Shown: positions 23,314-36,199, counted from the stretch's first letter. The stretch is DNA of 64,000 nucleotides from Prototheca cutis (GCA_002897115.2 BCIH01000002.1:209591-273590); one strand, 5' to 3'. The notes: generated by a model from the letters alone, not told the origin. A program made the numbers and translations.

Positions 23314-25001
23314 TCACGTCACCCTGCAGCCCTGCTTTCCGCGAGCATCCCGGGGCAGCTGGCGATGGTGCGGGGCTCCCGTGGGCCCTTGTGCAACCAT
23401 GCCATTGTCATCAAAAACATACTCGGCATGCCAAGGGCTGTTAGAGAAACTTCCCGTTCGTTGGTGGGTCTGGACCGTCGATCCGGGCCCGCCGTTGCAG
23501 GATTCGGGACGGCTACCTGGTGCCGATGGCGGGGGCCCAGCCCCCGGGCCTTGCCCCGCCCTGTCCGTGCCGCCGCACCCGGCCGTGCCGCCGCTGGGAG
23601 CTGGCGGGCCCGCCATGCTCTGAACGGAGGAGACTCTTGAATCCAGCCCGCTCTGCAGCGAGGCCGCGCTCGACGCTCCCACTAGCGTGCCAATGTTCTC
23701 CTTCACAATGGCGTGGAAGAGCTCCGGGATGCCCTCGCCTGCATGTGGTTGTATGGTGCAGGACAGCATAACAGTGCCGTGCAGTCCACTGAAAATATCC
23801 AGCGCCTGCTGCATCCACGTGCATGCCAGCTGTCACGAGAGCATAATTGTCCCAGGACAGCCTTTTCTTGCACGTGAGAAAGTGCGACATGCACGTGTGT
23901 GCGTGCGCAGGCGATCTGCCGCCGGCTGGGCGCACCCCTCAGCCCCAAGCTCTGCGCACCTGTCTTGGCCGACACACAGTGCAAGTAGGCGCCCCCAGCC
24001 CTGCAGTACTGCTCCACCTCCACGTACTCCATCGCCGCGGGTTGCAGGCCCACGTGGCGGGCATCGTCGTTCTTCTCCTGCGTAGCTGCTCGGACGGGAC
24101 CAAGCTCGTGGCTCCCAAATGTCACCGACCGGCTCCGCGTCTCGGCGGCCCCTTCCACAGCCAGAGTCCCCGCCACATGTGCAGATTCCTCAACCCCTTG
24201 CTCCCGCGGCGAAGACGCTGCCGGCTGGTCCCCGGCAGCAGCGGCGGCCGCCGCCGCGGAGGTCGATGGTGCAGCCGTAGGCACAGCTGCTGGCGGCTCA
24301 AACCCGTAAACCAGATCCATCTTGCTGCAGACCACAAACACCATGATGCCAGGCTGCTCCTTTTTGGCCGTATGCACCTGCAAGTGAGCCGCGAGATGAA
24401 TGCCCCAAATTGCAGGACGGATGGATCCGAGTTCAGCAGGCGAGCTGGAGCCTCTCTGGATATGGGGTGGGACCACAAGGCACGACAGGGCCACCACCAG
24501 CGTTGAGGTCTTGGGCGCAATGCCAGGTGCACACACGCCCCTGTGACCATCACGCAGGGGCAATGCGCACCCAACTCTGCCACGCCAGCCCACTCACCCA
24601 GAGCTTGAGCTTCTCCCAGCTCTGACGACTGGTGGTGTCGCAGACGCAGACCACCACATCGGCGCCGTGAATGAATCTCCTGCTCACATTGTGGAATGTG
24701 GACGCCCCTGCCGTGTCCCAAATGCCGATGGACACAGACTGGCCACTGGGGAGTGCGTACCGACGGGCAGCGAACGCCGTGCCGTATGTCGGGCGGAGGC
24801 CAGCTCGCCATTCTCCCGCAACGTACGCTTGCAGCATACAGCTCTTGCCTGCAAAACATTCCATGATGCTTTGGTTTACTGACCATTGCATGCACAGCGT
24901 GCCGTCTCCTGCGCCCACACCGAGCCTTCGTGGCCTGACAACGCCACCTCACCGCTGGACTGAGCTCCGACCAGGACGACCTTGATGTCGAAGGTCGCCA
25001 T
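23314..25001 (-). CDS. Rab24-like small GTPase with atypical active site
   Basis: Small GTPase of the Ras superfamily, closest in pattern to Rab24, a trafficking/autophagy GTPase. Exons: 25001-24953, 24848-24598, 24377-23960 and 23738-23314. The P-loop is split by intron 1 (VGAQSSG joined to GKSCMLQAY). The switch 1 threonine is in LRPTYGTAF. G3 reads GIWDTAGASTF, so the catalytic glutamine is Ala; Rab24 itself has Ser there. G4 is CSKMDLV and G5 is CVSAKTG, joined to EGIPELFHAIV. Between G4 and G5 sits an insert of about 90 residues that starts with an Ala run and is rich in Glu, Ser and Pro. The C-terminal tail is long, Gly/Pro/Ser-rich and ends GKQGCRVT, with no CC or CaaX prenylation signal. 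Slow or absent GTP hydrolysis is inferred from the missing Gln. Confidence 0.82.
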
Positions 25002-25309
25002 GGTTGCGGCCCGCCCCAAAACACAATAAATCAGATCTCTTCACTGGACCAACTCTGAGCTGCAACTGGGAAGTTTGATGTCCAGGAAGGCTTGTCGGCA
25101 GGAAGGCACTGCGATCCACGTGCCGGAACTAACCAGAGCTCAAATCTGCCCGGCGAGGGGCGGCAGTGTCTCGCATGCGTCCTGCAGCTAGTATTCCCAG
25201 CACGGCTATTGTCATTACCCGTCACATGATCTTTGTTCGAGTGATCGAGGCGCTGATCATCGGGTGCATGCTGACATGCCGTGCAGCAAGTGATCACTGA
25301 ACCTCGACC
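25002..25309. promoter_or_regulatory. Divergent promoter region, Rab24-like (-) and DDB1 (+)
   Basis: Only 308 bp separate the two start codons, so the genes must share or abut promoters. No TATA box or known motif stands out. Confidence 0.5.
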
Positions 25310-26395
25310 ATGGACAAGCCGATCAAGTCTGCAGCAGATGGGGGGTTGAGCAGCCAGTACAACTACGTTGTCACTGCGCAAAAACCCACTAGCGTCTGGC
25401 AGTCGGTGGTGGGCTGTTTCACGGCCCCAGGGGCCCTGGACCTCATTGTCTCGTGAGTGGCAGGAGTGCCCAGCCCGGGCAGTGTCATGGGTGGCCCCAG
25501 AATGCCAGTACGCTGCATGAAACAGCATGCCTGCCCTCACGGTGTGCAATCTCGTTCTCATACAGAAAATGCACGAGGCTGGAGATCAGCACAGTCACGG
25601 ACGAGGGGCTCCAGGTGCGCAGGGCCCGGGGCCACACCCGCCATGACTGCCGGGTTTGCCTGGCAAACGGCATGCACGCGCGGCATTGATGGGGAGCGAA
25701 TGCATGTGGGGGGTGAGGGGTGGCTTCAAGCATTCCCGGGTCCTTTTCTCATCCATGCACGCCGTGCCATCCCGTCGTGCATCGGCCGCCCCTCTGGCGC
25801 AGGGTGTGCTGGATGTGCCCATCTACGGCCGGATCGTAGCGCTGCGGCTGCTGTCGGTGGAGGGCGAGGACACGGACCGGCTCTTCTTCCTGACGAGCAA
25901 GGGGAAGTTTGCCGTTCTCAAGTTTGACGCCGCATCAGGTACCACGGTGGGGTGTCGGTTGTTTGTGCCCATGGGCAGCTGGGCAGGGGCGGCAGGGTTC
26001 GAGGCTTGGTCGTGTATCGTCATCGCTGCTGTTGCCGGCAGGCCGTTGTCGAGCTGTCTGCTGCCCGCGGCACCCTTGCCTGCCAGGCGAGCTGGTGACC
26101 TGTGCAAACGGCGATGCGAGCGAGAAGATCGGCCGGCCCGTGGAAGAGGGACAGATGTGCCTGGTGAGCCCTCGTCATGACGTCATCGTCCTCCACCTCT
26201 ACGATGGGCAGCTCAAGGTCTGTTTGGCTTTGTTGCTGTTGTGCGATGGCGAAGTGGGGTGCCACAGGGGTCGTGCTGGGGGCCGCTGTGCCCTGCCTGC
26301 AGCTGCTCCCACAGCGAGCTCATCTCTGCACTCACCGTCCCGCTCGTCTCCACGCTCGCGGCGATGACGTTTCTCTCCACATTCCCTACCACAAC

Positions 26396-26482
<87 letters not shown>

Positions 26483-26721
26483 CCACCCAATCACAAACAA
26501 TCAACTCCCCCAGGTCATACCCATATCCAAGAACGGCGCGCTGTCAGAGGCGTTCAACATCAAGATCGATGAGCTCAAGTTGATAAACATGTGCTTCCTG
26601 TATGCCGACGATTTCGAGGGNNNNNNNNNNNNNNNNNNNNNNNNNNNNNNNNNNNNNNNNNNNNNNNNNNNNNNNNNNNNNNNNNNNNNNNNNNNNNNNN
26701 NNNNNNNNNNNNNNNNNNNNA

Positions 26722-26782
<61 letters not shown>

Positions 26783-29700
26783 ACACACACACACACACAC
26801 CACTTCCCTCCCCATCACAATCAATCGACTCCCCCAGGTCATCCCGGTGTCCAAGAACGGCGCGCTGTCAGAGGCGTTCAACATCAAGATCGATGAGCTC
26901 AAGTTGATAAACATGTGCTTCCTGTATGCCGACGATTTCGAGGGTTACCCCACGCTGGCCGTGCTATTTGAGGACACCAGCCATCAGCGCCACGTCAAGA
27001 CCTACTCCCTGTCGGTGATGGGAAAGGTGGGTGGGCTGCGGCTGCGATGTTGGCGGTGGGAGGGCCGCCATGAGCGGGTGGGCGAGGTGCTGGGCGTTGG
27101 GCGGTACTTTGGGCGGTGTGCTTGTGGCTGAGCAATCGGATGCTGACTTCCAGGACCCAGCACCGACGCAGGAGCTGCTGGACTACCGGTGGTCGCAGGC
27201 CAACCTGGACGAGCGGGCCAACCTTTTGATCCCGGTCCGTGGCACCGACGGCGCACTGGTAGTGGGGGAGAGCACCGTCGTCTTCCTCGGCCAGAGCACC
27301 ATCCACGCTGCGGCCCTGCCCCCAACCATCGTCAAGGTCTGTGTGGTGGGGGGTGGAGGGAGTTTGGTTCCTTCGTGCCGGGGCGCAGGCCTGATACAGA
27401 GTGGGACTTGGACAGGGAAACACTGGGTTGCAACCCCCTGCAGGGATGCCCGCATCCCCTGACGCTCTGTGTTACCGGTTGACTCCCGACCCTCCCCTTC
27501 ACAGTCTTATGGCGTTATCGACCAGGAGGGCCGGCGCTTCCTGCTGGGCGACTACCGGGGCGCGCTGTGGCTGCTGCTCGTGCATCGCCAGGGACCCCAG
27601 AACAGGTGCGTGTCCGGGGGGATTGGGGTTTGGGGCCGGGTGCCATTGCAGGATGCTGACAGGGCCCATCCCGCGTGGCGCAGCGTACCTTGCTGGAGGA
27701 GTGCGTTGAGGTTGTTCTAGCCGGTGTGTCTGGCCACGCCGCATTCATCTCCTGTCATGCCATGGCCTATCCTTGCTATCCATGCGCCGCCGCTGCAGTG
27801 ACGTGCTTGCACATCACCATGCCGTGTCCACACTCCCATGCAGCGTGTCGGGTCTTCATGTGGAGAAGATAGGCTCGACCTCGTGTCCCAGCACCATCTC
27901 GTACATCGACGCCGGTGTTGTGTTTGTGGGCAGTGCGCACGGCGACTCCATGCTCATCCGGTGAGGCGGGGCCGGCAACTTTTGGGGNGGGNGGGNGGGT
28001 GTGTTTGCTGAGATTGCCTTGCCGCAGACAACGCATGCAGGCACTTGACGCTCATGCACCCAGTAGGGACTCCCCCCAACACACACACAACCCAACTTTG
28101 ATGACACAGGTTGCATGTGCAGCCGCCCGACCCACAGCAGCCAGACAGCTACATCGATGTGCTGGACACGTCGCCCAACTTGGGCCCGATCGTTGATTTC
28201 TGTGTGGTGGACCTGGAGCGCCAGGGTCAGGGCCGCGTCGTCACTTGCTCCGGCGGCGGCTGGGACGGCAGCCTGCGCATCGTGCGACGCAGCGTGGGCC
28301 TCACCGAACGGGCCAGCGTCGAGCTCGACGCGCTCAAGGGCATCTGGAGCGCCCGCAGGTGAACTGGATTTTTTTGTGCAAGCGCGGAGCTTCCTTTTTT
28401 GAAGGGATGGCTGGGGTGCGGTTTGAGAGTGCATTTTAACATGGTCATCAACGGTTGCATTCTGGGTTGTGAGCGTGCGCGAGGACATGAAGGTGGGAGC
28501 ACCCTCGGTCATCCACGCCCAATCACCTCCATGGCTTCCCCGATCCAGGGCATATGGCGCCGGGCAGGACACGTACCTGGTATTGGCGTTTGTGTACGGC
28601 ACGCGTGTGCTGGCACTCACCGCTGACAACGAGCTGGACGAGCTGGAGGGCATAGGGTTTGACCCCGATGCACAGGTGGGAATGAGTGGGTGGGTGTGTT
28701 GGGGTAGACCGGGGGGGGAGGGGGGGGGTCAGGGCACCTTTACAATCCCCTGGCCGGACCAACTCATACATCATCTGCTGCTCCAACTCGGAGAAGACTC
28801 GATGTTTTCAAGCAAAAGGGAGCAAGCCCCACGACCCCTCTCTGGAACAATGAAACGATTCTCTGCAGGCGCTGTGGTGCGGCACAATGGTGGGGGACCT
28901 GGTCTGCCAGGCGAGCAGGACGGGGGTGCACCTGATGCAGGCCGACACGCTCCAGCGGGTGGCCAGCTGGGAGCCGCCTTCTGGCACACATGTCATCATC
29001 GCCGCGGGCAGCCCATCGCAGGTGAATGGGAATGGTGTGTGTGTTGTGTTGGGGGGGGGGGGGGTGTCCATGGGGATCGATCTTCTAGATAGACAGTTGC
29101 CACAGTCCATATCCCGACGGTCATGCGCCGTTGGCATTGGGTTGTGTCATGCCTAATTTCTGGACATCGCCACCTCACTCCCTTCCCACAGATTGCTGTG
29201 GTCGTGGGTGTGGGGCATGTACTGCTGCTGAGCTTGGAGGGCACAGAGCTGCGGCAGGCGGGGGAGCTCCACGTCCCGGCCGAAGTCTCCTGCATTGACA
29301 TCACTCCCCTGGGTATGTCGAGGGTTGGGCCCAGGCATCATGAGTTTATATTTTGGGTGGGGGGGAAGGGGGGTTATGGGTGGGAAATAATCGTCGCGCG
29401 AGGTGCCATCCCTTTTCAGCTACGTGGCTGCGCATGCGTCGCTTTCTCCCACACTCCGCTACTAACACCCCCCGCGCCGAAACAATGCTCGATCTGCCGC
29501 AGCCGAAGGTGCGGAGCGGTCGGAACTGCTGGCACTGGGCACCTGGAAGAACCAGGTGCAGGTCTACTCCATCCCGGAGTTTACACTGCTGGCGGAAGAC
29601 CCCTCCGTCGCAGATGTCGTTCCACGCAGGCAAGCAGGGCATGCAAGTTGCTGGTCATTGGAAAACATTGGTCGTATAACCCAATTCACCTCCGGCGCCA

Positions 29701-31253
29701 TGCACAGTCCACACCCCCACTTGACCATTGGCACACACACTAATCCCAACCCCTGCAGCGTGGTGATGTGCCAGTTTGGAGCAATGGCGTATGTCTTCTG
29801 TGGTCTGGGAGATGGGAACCTCGTCAACTACAGGTGCGTGGGCATGGACAGCTGGCCGGCAATGTCTTTTTGTGTGTGCATGTGTGTTTTTGTGAGATCT
29901 GATGGTTCGGGCACTGGGAAGGTGAATGGAAGCTGGCTGCCATGTCGCGCTCCCCGTATAACCGGGTGGGATCCAGGAACGGGCAGGGGGGTCTGCCGCA
30001 CAGAGCTTGGTGCCAGAACACAGCGTGTTTGCTTCTCAGGGCCAGGGGGCTCAAATGCATGCCCACAGCCGACAACACCCCTCTTCCACAGGCTGCAAGA
30101 AGACCGCCTGTCTGACAAGAAGAAGCTGGCGCTCGGCTCTGTCACCATCCGCCTGCAGATTGTCGAGTATGTGGCAGTGTGTGTGTGTGTGCGTGTGGGG
30201 GAAGGGAGTTGCCCTTGTCAGTATGGGACAGCGCCAAAACCAGCGATCGCGTGATGTAAGCTTGTCCTCACTGCACCAGACCCAAACAAACACCCCACAG
30301 GATCCGGGGCATGCGCCACGTGTTTTGCGGCTCAGACCGCCCCACAATTGTGCATGCCAACAAGCAGAAATTGGTATACTCCAACCTGAATGAGAACGAG
30401 GTTAGATTCTTTCCTTTTTTGGGGGGGGGGGGGACATGCGACTGCAACATGTTGTGGATGACCAGCAGAGTGCCTGCCTGCAGCGTGTGAGGGACAGTGC
30501 ACTGCCAGCGCCTCCGGTCCCACCCCAACGACGGGCGTCACCATCTCACAGGTGAACTACATGGCATCGTTCAACACCGAGACTTTCCCAGACTCCATTG
30601 CAATCGCCAAGGTCGGCTCCATGACCATCGGCACCATCGATGAAATCCAGGTGCAGCAGGATGATGCAAGTTTTGGGGGATGTGAGACCGCAGCCACGTG
30701 CTGGACAGTTTTTCCGGAGCTGTGCCATGCGCTCACCACCGCGTGACTTTCCATTCCATGCCTGAAACTCTCCTACTCATCGCAGCGACTGCACATCCGG
30801 ACGGTGGCCCTCGGCGAGCATCCGCGCCGCATCGCGCATCAACAGACCACGCGGTCGTACGCTGTGCTGACAACGCTCTCCACACTGGATGTCGGTGCGT
30901 TCATTGCTTGTTCGTTTGACCCTGGTGCTGGGGCTTATCAGAGCATGGGGGGGGGGGGGGGGGGGGGGTGCTCCCCCACATAAACACATATCATCCACCC
31001 CTATATCTGCAGTGGAGACGGACCAGACGGATGCACTGCGGTTGCTGGACGATCACACCTTTGAGACAAAGGACCGGTTCCTGCTGGAACCCCGGGAGCT
31101 CGGGTGCAGCCTTGTGTCCACGCAGCTGGGCTCCGACCCCACAAGGCAGTACTATGTCGTGGGCACGGCCGAGCTCCGTCCCGACCAGCGCGAGTCAGAG
31201 GCGGTGAGTGTGCTTGTTATTGGTGGCAGCGATAGGGGGTGGGTTATTTTTCT

Positions 31254-31284
<31 letters not shown>

Positions 31285-33338
31285 GGGATGCCTTCGTGGG
31301 ATGGCTGCATGGATTCCCTCTTGTGACAAGGGCAATGTGACTTGGAAACAGTCCAGCCGGATTCTATTACTCCACACCCACGTCATACCTAAACCCATGT
31401 TTGTTGTTGCCACAGGGCCGGATTGTTGTGTTCATGAAACGTGCTGGCCATCTGGTGCCAGTGTGCTCCCATTCCACGATGGGCGCCGTGTACTGCCTGG
31501 AGCCATTCAAGCACGGCGACGATGTCATGCTCCTCGCCGGTATCAACAGCAGGGTGCAGCTCTTCAGGTGCGATGTGGTGGTGGTGATTTGTGCCAAGGT
31601 CGATGGTTGTGTGAGATTGAAGGTTTCAACTCCGCGTGTGTGCGTGGCACCATCGCCCGTGCACCCCTCCCCCCCTTCCCATGCGAAATCATCACACCGC
31701 CCAAACCATCACGCAGGTGGATCCACGAGCCCAATGGCCACATGGAGCTCCAGCCCATGTGCAGCTACTCTGGAAACGTGCTGGTGCTGCAGCTCGCCAC
31801 ACGGGGCGACCTGATCGTCGTGGGTGCGTCGGGGCATGCCCGCTCTCCCTCGTCAGCCTTAAGAACACGCACAAGCACTGAGGAACGCACTCCACCTCAA
31901 CCCGCACCCCTCACCCCCACCTACCCACAGGTGACTTGCTGAAATCCATGAAGCTGCTGCAGTACGACCCCGAGGTGCAGCGGCTCGAGCTGCGGGCGCA
32001 GGACTATCGGCCCATGTGGATGACGGCCCTGGCAGCGCTGGACGACCGGACCTACATCGGCGGCGAGAGCTCCTACAACATGTTCACCCTCAACTGGCCG
32101 GCCAATCCGGCCACGGACGAGGAGCGCGGCACACTCGCTGTGCGTGGTGCTGCATGCTTGGGTGGTTGGTTCCGTTGTGTTGTGCTGTGCTGTGGGAGTG
32201 CCTGGGTGTGAAGAATGGAGCTGCCAGCGGTGCCGCCATGGTACCTGCACTGCTCTCTTGAGCCCAGCAAGTCGATCCCCAGTTTTCCTATTGAACGGTA
32301 CTGCCATCGCAGTCCACGACTCCACCATTGCAGTGTGTGGGCCAGTTCCATGTCGGCGAGTTTATCAACCGGTTCAGGAAGGGCAGCCTTGTCATGCGGT
32401 TGCCAGACTCGGGTGAGGAGCGTGGGGTGGAGGTTGTGGTGGGGAGGTGCCTGTCAGGGCGTGATTGATCGGGGCAGCCGCGCCTCTATGCGCCCACGGA
32501 TTTCGTGTGGCTCGTAACGTCCTGGCAACGACAGCTCTCAAGGCAACACTCTCACACATTCATCCTCGCCCCTCAGAGCTGTCCGACGTACCGCTGATGT
32601 TGTTTGGCACGATTAATGGCATGCTGGGCGTCATCGCGTCGCTGCCCGAGGAAATGTACCGCCTCCTTGCCAAGCTCCAGGTGTGGAGACAGCTGTGGCG
32701 TTGATGGAGGGTGCTGCTGATCAGAACGAGGCATTTGCTAGACTTGCCCAGGACAGGCGGACAGTGACCGCGGCACGGGTTCTCCTCCTCTGTGGTTGGT
32801 GGAACCTGTGCCGCTGACGCCAGCCTCAGTCTGGCTGCTTGCACCATCCTTCAAGCTCACAGTAAACCCTCCATCTCTGAATACAACACAGAACGAGATG
32901 CGGGAGGAGGTCAAGGGCGTGGGCGGCCTGGACCACACCAGCTGGCGCGCCTTCACGAACCCGCACCGCCCCGCGGAGGACGCCTATGGCTTCTTGGACG
33001 GTGATTTGATCGAGCAGTTCCTGGAGCTCTCGTACGTTTGGCTTGGCTTGGCTTGGCTGATGTCGTATGAGTGGGGTTTGCCCTGGTGGCCCGGACTGCT
33101 TGAATTTTGACCCGGACTGTACGAAATGACTGTGGCATGGGAAGACTCCCTGCCCTCCTCCTCCTCGACGACACCCCTTGCATCATACTGTCATCCTCTA
33201 AAACCCACTATGCAACCCCCCACACACACACGCACACACAGGCTGGAGGTTCAGCAACGCATGGTGGAGCGGATGCAGGTCACAGAGTCGGCCGACCAGG
33301 TCCTGCACCTGGTGGAGTGTCTGTCACGCCTGCACTGA
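25310..33338 (+). CDS. DDB1: DDB1, adaptor of CUL4 ubiquitin ligases
   Basis: Three-propeller adaptor that links CUL4-RBX1 to substrate receptors and takes part in UV-damage recognition. More than 20 exons can be followed. The start is [12 protein letters not shown], then [16 protein letters not shown] matches the family's N-terminus. Propeller pieces follow in order: [100 protein letters not shown] and [13 protein letters not shown]. The C-terminal helical box [16 protein letters not shown] and the end LVECLSRLH match the family. One exon appears twice around the 100 N gap; only the copy at 26838-26944 continues into the next sequence and belongs in the model. Introns carry GT/poly-G tracts after donors and (CA)n runs before acceptors. 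Identification is very secure. Confidence 0.95.
26397..26480 (+). repeat. Long (AC)n microsatellite in a DDB1 intron
   Basis: About 42 uninterrupted AC units lie 33 bp before an acceptor. A second, slightly broken AC run lies at 26721-26800, on the far side of the gap. Confidence 0.95.
26514..26944 (+). repeat. Exon copied on both sides of an assembly gap
   Basis: Positions 26514-26620 and 26838-26944 are 107-base copies of one DDB1 exon. They differ at four of the first twelve bases (one amino-acid change, Ile/Val) and are identical after that. The first copy runs straight into N. Flanking intron sequence is also similar. The likeliest cause is two alleles or contig ends left side by side at a microsatellite. 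Confidence 0.85.
26621..26720. other. Assembly gap, exactly 100 N
   Basis: One hundred N is a conventional unknown-length gap. It lies within DDB1, between the duplicated exon and an AC run. Confidence 0.99.
30947..31287 (+). repeat. Poly-G and poly-T/poly-G tracts in DDB1 introns
   Basis: Two tracts lie close together: about 22 G at 30947-30968, and about 11 T followed by about 24 G at 31253-31287. Each is in a donor-side half of a different intron. Tract lengths are likely approximate because homopolymers are hard to sequence. Confidence 0.9.
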
Positions 33339-33510
33339 CGTGGCATGTGTTCAAGTGCCGGTGTGCACGTCGCAGGTTCCTGTCTGTGCCGTGTAGACAA
33401 ATCTCGGGCAGGGCAGTGAAGAGGGGGCAGTGCATGGTCATGGCAGCCATGGGACCAGATTTGATGATGACACCGAGACTCAGCATTGCCACCAGTTTCG
33501 TCAAAATGCA

Positions 33511-36199
33511 TCATCGGCTGTCCTCGAGCTCTGTGACCATACGTGTCAAGTTGGTCCTGTTCTCGTCCAGGAGGGTGCCGGTCTGTGCGTAAAAGTCCAG
33601 AGCCCTGCGCACGACGACCCGCAGGCGGGCGAGTCCGGGGTCGCCCAGTCCCGCGGCAGCTTCGCGGCGAAGCTCGGGGCAGTCTGCGACGAGGAAACCC
33701 AGCAGGATGGCCACGTACATCTGCATCACACCCCTGGGCTCTGCGCCGGTGGGGGAAGAGGTGTTGGGACGGGTGGGGTTTTGATGAGGACTTGTCTGGC
33801 GGCGCATTCGTTCGTCCAGGAAACAGTGCAGTGAAACACACGCATCGTCGCTGCGCACCAGGCTGGGTTGAAGACGTTGACATGTCACTGGGCGATGCTG
33901 CGAGGGTCTCGGAAGCAGGCAGTCCGCTGCATGGGCCAGAATGCATGGCATGGTTGATTGGTGATCAGTTGAATGAATGCGAAAGGATTCCTGGCCCCGC
34001 CCCCTGGCATGCATATGGGCCCCACAGGGATCTGCACCGCAGCAGTGGCTCACCTTTCAAAGCGGAGCAGCAGGCTCACAAGGAGGCCATGCACAGGCTC
34101 TTCAGCGCAACGAGCTGGCCTCGCTTCCCGGACGTTTTCCCTCAGCTCTGGATCGTCTTCGCTGAGGTTGATCAGCACACCCAAGCATGCGCACATTTCG
34201 TCCACCCAGTCCCCCCAGCCGTGGTCACTGCATCGCAGCATCCCTGCACGTGTGTGTTTTTGGGGGGGTCCTCGGGGGTGCGGGGGTTTGACTCGACCAC
34301 ATTTGCGCATGACCTCCTGATCCCAGGCACTGGCCTTGTTCTCGACATCCTCGCACCTGGGTTGGAACCCGAGCCGTGTGCCAGCACCGCCAGGAGCTCC
34401 ACCATGATCGTATGAGTGCCCGAGCGAAGAAACGCGCTGCCGTCGCGGCCGCTCTGCTGCGAAAGATTTACAAGCACCGACAGCGAGGACAGCAAGCACC
34501 CCTGCATGCGTGCGCGTGTGCGAGTCTTGGACTTTGGCGAAGAAAATGCTTTACCCACACACATGTGCCAGATCAATCACATGCCCCCCGTCCCCCCTCC
34601 CACGTGTCGCACCTTTTGCAGCCCCGGGCACATGCCCTGGTCAAGCAGCAGAGAAACCAGGCCGCCGATCCATTCCAGGAAGGACTCGCTGCCGGGAAGG
34701 CTCAGGCCGAGCACCCGGTCGCAGACCGCGGCACAGGCAAACGACGCCAGCTCCAGGATGCACAGCGATCTGGCAGGTGATGATTGCAATTGGAGAGCTG
34801 TCGTTGGGAATGCATCGCCAAGGCGAGATGCCAGGAGATCGGGTCTATTTTCCACGGCGACTCATAACGTCCTCGCACCACCTCCCCTGATGCCTCCCAT
34901 GCAGCGCGCACTTGTGAAGGCACCACAGCTGGCACACGGTCTGTTCGCTGGGTGCCGGGTCGTGCAGCGCACGGGCGCCGCTGTGCATGAGCTTAGCCAG
35001 GGCCGGCAGGCAGTCGCCTTGTAGAAGGCCCTGCTTCCAGCCGTCAGAGGCCCCCACGTCCTTCAGGCGCTCTGCACACAAGGAAAGAGGTCGGAGAATG
35101 GGCGTCCTCTCTCCGCCTGCTGTCTGGCATAACTCCAGTGCACCGCAACAGCTGCAACAAGCAAGGTCCCATCGCGCCTGCCAGGCTGAGCAGCAGGTAC
35201 GCCTGGGGAAGTGCCTTCAGCGGCTTGGGCAGCACCGCGGCCACCCCACGCGGTGCTTGCAAAAGGCGATGCAGTTTCTCGCCCTCCACGCTGCTGTCGG
35301 GTCGGCGTCCCTGGACAGCGCCCGCATTCTGTGCAATGACGGAGAGTGAGAGGTGAGCAGTGGCAAAGGGAATAAACGAGTCAGACGACGGCTCCGTCCA
35401 GCGGTTCAGGGAGACCCCCTGCACATGCAATCCTCCTTCCGCACTGGCGCTAGTGACAGCATTCTGTCGAATGCGGCGAATGCTGCCTTGTCCGGTGCCC
35501 GACTGTTCTTGCAGTAGATTGCCCAAAAGGCAGCCGAGGCAAGCAAGAACTCGTGGGAAGCCAGCTTGATCTTGGCTGTGAAGTGCGGAGGGAAAGGTAC
35601 ACGGTCAGTGCTTTACCATTCCTTTCTGTGTCCTGCCTGCTCATGATTGGCTCCACGGATGCCACGCCCCTCCCTGCTCATGGCTCTGCCTGAGCTCCAA
35701 ACTCAGGCCCGTTCATCGCCAGGCAGGCGCATCCAGCCACGTCTCGGGACACCTGTCCTTGTGAGGACCCCTCCTGGCCTACATGCCGGCCAGGACATGT
35801 TCGCAATGTCTCCCCCAGAATATCAACCTTGGAACCTACCCACAGCTGCCAGGATCTCTGCCGTGATGCCATGCCTCGTGAGGGAGCTCATTGCAGAGGG
35901 CCGGGCCGCCAGGACAAGCAGGTCGGTCATGGACTTGAACTGCAGCGCTGGGTCCGTGGACTGCAAACCATCCACACTGAAAAGCGCATCATCCAGCCAG
36001 CAGGCCTGATTCCCGAGCTCCTGGGCCTGAAGGATTTGAGGAGGGGAGACAGGCAAGCTGTCTGCCACTTCCCAGCCGTGGTGGCATGCCACATGCCCCA
36101 TGCAGAGCATGGACCACAGACCCACACAAAACCGGACCCTCCAAACCATGAGCACTCCAAACTTGCCTCTTCGACCGTGAGCGAGTTTGTCATGTCCAT
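33511..36199 (-). CDS. WAPL: WAPL cohesin-release factor
   Basis: Removes cohesin from chromosomes outside mitosis. The conserved WAPL domain is spread over about nine exons. It opens with LTVEE joined to AQELGNQACWLDDALFSVDG, the family's AQE-GE...DE-NFALDGL box, then TRHGITAEILAAV. Helical repeat pieces follow: HRLLQAPRGVAAVLPKPLKA, RSLCILELASFACAAVCDRV, CLGVLINLSEDDPELRENV and, last, MYVAILLGFLVADCPELR with the end NRTNLTRMVTELEDSR. Exons 1 and 2 are 36199-36167 and 36026-35840; their join needs a GC-AG intron (donor GAG|GCAAGT). A second probable GC donor follows YLLLSLAG near 35180. The first Met at 36199 leaves only eleven codons before that junction, so an upstream exon may be missing. 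The DDB1 stop lies 172 bp away, tail to tail. Confidence 0.83.

Noticed and set aside
23703..24593. Single 296-codon minus frame across the Rab24-like gene
   Set aside because: It runs through two introns; the spliced model restores P-loop, G3 and SAKTGEGIPELF in order.
26213..26500. Frames coding Cys-Val or His-Thr repeats
   Set aside because: These come from the (AC)n microsatellite in a DDB1 intron, not from a protein gene.
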